Source: Planctomycetes bacterium RBG_16_41_13
GTDB taxonomy: Bacteria > Planctomycetota > Brocadiia > Brocadiales > Brocadiaceae
Length of the DNA: 8,198 nt
NCBI GenBank assembly: GCA_001828295.1
Contig: MHYI01000306.1
Span: 269 to 8,466 of the forward strand
Reading direction: 5' to 3'
Numbering within the stretch: the first letter of the stretch is position 1; each line of letters opens with the position of its first letter. Both the position numbers and the translations under genes were made by a program. The notes beneath the pieces are model-generated. The model saw only the letters and a list, made by a program, of their open reading frames with translations. It had not been told where the DNA came from and made no database searches. Below, piece after piece: positions 6,393-8,198 of this stretch.

Positions 6393-7781
6393 ATGGTTAT
6401 TAATAAAAAAAAGGTGTTTGTTTTAGGTTTGGACTCAATACCGCCGGAATTGCTTTTTGACCGATGGCTGAATCAATTGCCCAATATTAAAAGATTGATT
6501 TCTGAGGGTCTCTATGGAGGATTGGAAAGCACCATTCCCGCTATTACATGTCCGGCGTGGCCGTCCATGATGACAAGCGCCAATCCCGGAAGACTTGGTT
6601 TGTACGGTTTCCGAAATCGATCAAACTACAATTATGACGGATTATGTTTCGCAAGTTCAAAAACAATTAAAATTGATACTGTCTGGGATATTTTATCCCG
6701 GATAGGGAAGAAAGTTGTTTTGATCGGCATTCCCATGACCTATCCTCCACAACCTGTAAACGGGTGTATGGTTACTTGTTTTATGACTCCGGACACAAAG
6801 AGTCAGTACACATACCCTGCCGGATTAAAGGCGGAGGTGGAGAGTATAACAAACGGATATATACTTGATGTTGATGAATTCAGGAGTGAAAAGAAAGAGT
6901 ATATACTGAAAAAAATATATGATATGACCGAAAAGAGATTTAAGCTGACAAAAAAGTATATCCATTCCAAGGAATGGGATTTTTTTATGATGGTTGAAAT
7001 GGGTCCTGATAGGATACATCATGCATTTTGGAAATATTTTGATGAAACACATCCGAAACATCCATCGGGTTCTGAGTATAAAGACGCTATTTTAAATTAT
7101 TATAAATACCTGGATAAGGAAATCGGGGAAACACTTGCGCTTTTAGATGAAAATACCATGGTGCTTATAGTATCCGACCATGGCTCAAAAAAGATGGTTG
7201 GCGGTATTTGCATTAATGAATGGCTTATACAAAACGGTTATATGAAACTGGTTGAGTATCCGAAAACAACAACACCCTTCAATAAACTTATGGTTGACTG
7301 GAAGAATACCTCGGTGTGGGGCGAGGGGGGCTATTATGGGAGGGTATTTCTGAACGTACAAGGCCGCGAGCCACATGGTGTAATCCCCAAACACAATTAT
7401 GAAAATTTCAGAAATGAATTAATACGAAAACTGGAAGATTTACGGGACGAAAACGGAAACAATATAAATACAAAAGTATTTAAACCTGAGGAGATTTACT
7501 CTGAATGTGCAGGGGTTCCGCCTGATTTAATTGTCTATTATGGCAACCTGGATTGGCGGTCAATTGGCAGTGTTGGTAGCGGTTCCATTTGGGCAGATGA
7601 GAATGATACCGGCCCGGATGATGCGAACCACTCTCAACATGGTATTTTTATTTTGAAAAAAAATGGGCATTTGGGCGGCATCAGAAAGAATGGCATTACC
7701 CTCTACGATGTTTCTCCGACGATTTTACAATATTTGGACGTTAAAATACCTGAAAATATGGAAGGACGGGTTATTGCATAA
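6393..7781 (+). CDS. Alkaline phosphatase superfamily protein, type I phosphodiesterase/nucleotide pyrophosphatase-like
   Basis: A predicted metal-dependent hydrolase of phosphate mono- or diesters; the substrate is unknown. The two-metal active site of the superfamily is complete: D14 in VLGLDS, candidate nucleophile T52 in PAITCPAWPS, D206 and H210 in GPDRIHHAFW, D262 and H263 in VSDHG, and H416 in HSQHG. The segment NPGRLGLYGF (64-73) after the nucleophile is typical of this group, as is the C-terminal LYDVSPTILQYLDVKIPENMEGR. No signal peptide or membrane span is seen, so it is probably cytoplasmic. At 462 residues the length is usual. The start is not backed by a Shine-Dalgarno: an AGAAG at 6368-6372 better serves a two-codon ORF at 6380-6388. 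A run of eight A lies at 6405-6412. An APS-kinase-like gene follows after 41 bases, suggesting an operon and a shared role, perhaps in modifying a surface polymer or lipid (inference). Confidence 0.88.
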   Translation: MVINKKKVFVLGLDSIPPELLFDRWLNQLPNIKRLISEGLYGGLESTIPAITCPAWPSMMTSANPGRLGLYGFRNRSNYNYDGLCFASSKTIKIDTVWDILSRIGKKVVLIGIPMTYPPQPVNGCMVTCFMTPDTKSQYTYPAGLKAEVESITNGYILDVDEFRSEKKEYILKKIYDMTEKRFKLTKKYIHSKEWDFFMMVEMGPDRIHHAFWKYFDETHPKHPSGSEYKDAILNYYKYLDKEIGETLALLDENTMVLIVSDHGSKKMVGGICINEWLIQNGYMKLVEYPKTTTPFNKLMVDWKNTSVWGEGGYYGRVFLNVQGREPHGVIPKHNYENFRNELIRKLEDLRDENGNNINTKVFKPEEIYSECAGVPPDLIVYYGNLDWRSIGSVGSGSIWADENDTGPDDANHSQHGIFILKKNGHLGGIRKNGITLYDVSPTILQYLDVKIPENMEGRVIA

Positions 7782-7808
7782 TCAAAATGCCATCACATCG
7801 GATTCTTC

Positions 7809-7815
7809 AGAGGAG
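7809..7815 (+). promoter_or_regulatory. Ribosome binding site choosing GTG 7823
   Basis: AGAGGAG lies seven bases before GTG 7823. An in-frame ATG at 7787 would add MPSHRILQRSIR but has no well-placed Shine-Dalgarno. The GTG start also gives the N-terminus usual for APS kinases, a few residues before GFTVWLTG. Confidence 0.7.
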
Positions 7816-7822
7816 TATTCGG

Positions 7823-8198
7823 GTGAATAAAGGCTTTACCGTATGGCTTACCGGTTTGCCTGGGGCTGGCAAGGCAACAATAGCTCATTTGCTGGAAAAT
7901 AGATTAAGGGAAAATTATCAAATAAATGTTGAAGTACTCACAAGTGAATTAATCAGAGCAAACCTGTTCTCTAACCTTGAATACGCCAGGCACGGTCATG
8001 ATATCAATATACACTGCGCTATTTTCATCTGCAAATTATTGTCGCGTAATGGAATCGCGGTGATCTCCACAGTAACATCTCCCCACCGGACTTCAAGAGA
8101 AAAGGCTCGCATGGAAACAGGCAATTTCATTGAAGTTTATGTCAAATGTCCCCTTGAATTATGTGTGGCAAGAGACGTGGAAGGTATCTATCAAAGAG
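7823..8198 (+). CDS. APS kinase-like (CysC fold) protein with altered active site, cut by window end
   Basis: The first 125 residues are seen; the rest lies beyond the window. GFTVWLTGLPGAGK (4-17), SPHRTSREKAR (86-96) and NFIEVYVKCPLELCVARDVEGIY (101-123) clearly belong to the adenylylsulfate kinase family, which phosphorylates APS to PAPS. Key positions are changed: the P-loop reads GLPGAGKA, with A18 for the magnesium-binding Ser/Thr. The DGD motif is TSE (40-42). The substrate-binding stretch DRxxNIRR reads HDINIHC (59-65), keeping N62 but losing its arginines. The phospho-acceptor-type Ser of SPHR (S86) is kept. The frame is open throughout, so it is not simply decayed. It may act on another substrate, bind nucleotide without catalysis, or partner the preceding phosphodiesterase. 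A normal CysC is unlikely. Confidence 0.85.
   Translation, partial: MNKGFTVWLTGLPGAGKATIAHLLENRLRENYQINVEVLTSELIRANLFSNLEYARHGHDINIHCAIFICKLLSRNGIAVISTVTSPHRTSREKARMETGNFIEVYVKCPLELCVARDVEGIYQR

Noticed and set aside
6531..6566. Cys53 in the phosphodiesterase as a sulfatase formylglycine site
   Set aside because: The sulfatase motif CxPxR is absent (the sequence is CPAWP). T52 with the D/H metal ligands fits phosphodiesterase-type members.

Overview
The window looks like chromosomal DNA of an AT-rich (roughly 40% GC by eye), anaerobic, Gram-negative-type bacterium. It carries a single-chain pyruvate:ferredoxin oxidoreductase, a [NiFe]-hydrogenase maturation protease and a metal-dependent KDO-8-phosphate synthase for lipopolysaccharide. 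These genes, together with short palindromic and 14-bp tandem intergenic repeats, would suit an anammox planctomycete (Brocadiales). That placement is an inference from gene content and sequence feel; no rRNA or diagnostic marker is present. All recognised genes are on the + strand.

Layout. Bases 1-407 carry no convincing protein gene but several inverted and direct repeats, including a REP/MITE-like unit at 191-314. Bases 408-571 hold a 32-codon single-membrane-span ORF followed by a strong Rho-independent terminator. Bases 770-4348 are nifJ/por (pyruvate:ferredoxin oxidoreductase), interrupted by an in-frame TAG at 4148-4150; 65 more family-like codons follow before the expected stop. A hydrogenase maturation protease follows 50 bp later (4399-4863). 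After a 178-bp gap comes kdsA (5042-5899). Next are a clear sigma70-type promoter and tRNA-Thr(CGT) at 6128-6200, a repeat-bearing spacer, an alkaline-phosphatase-superfamily phosphodiesterase (6393-7781) and, 41 bp later, an APS-kinase-like gene that runs off the window end.

How the genes may work together. Pyruvate:ferredoxin oxidoreductase and hydrogenase maturation both belong to ferredoxin/hydrogen metabolism and may share a transcript. KdsA supplies KDO for lipid A-core. The last two genes form a probable operon. The kinase-like protein keeps the APS kinase fold signature but has lost the P-loop Ser/Thr, the DGD motif and the substrate arginines, so it is probably not a normal APS kinase.

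The two best leads are the TAG inside nifJ (recent nonsense mutation, sequence error or readthrough) and the degenerate CysC-like protein paired with a phosphodiesterase.
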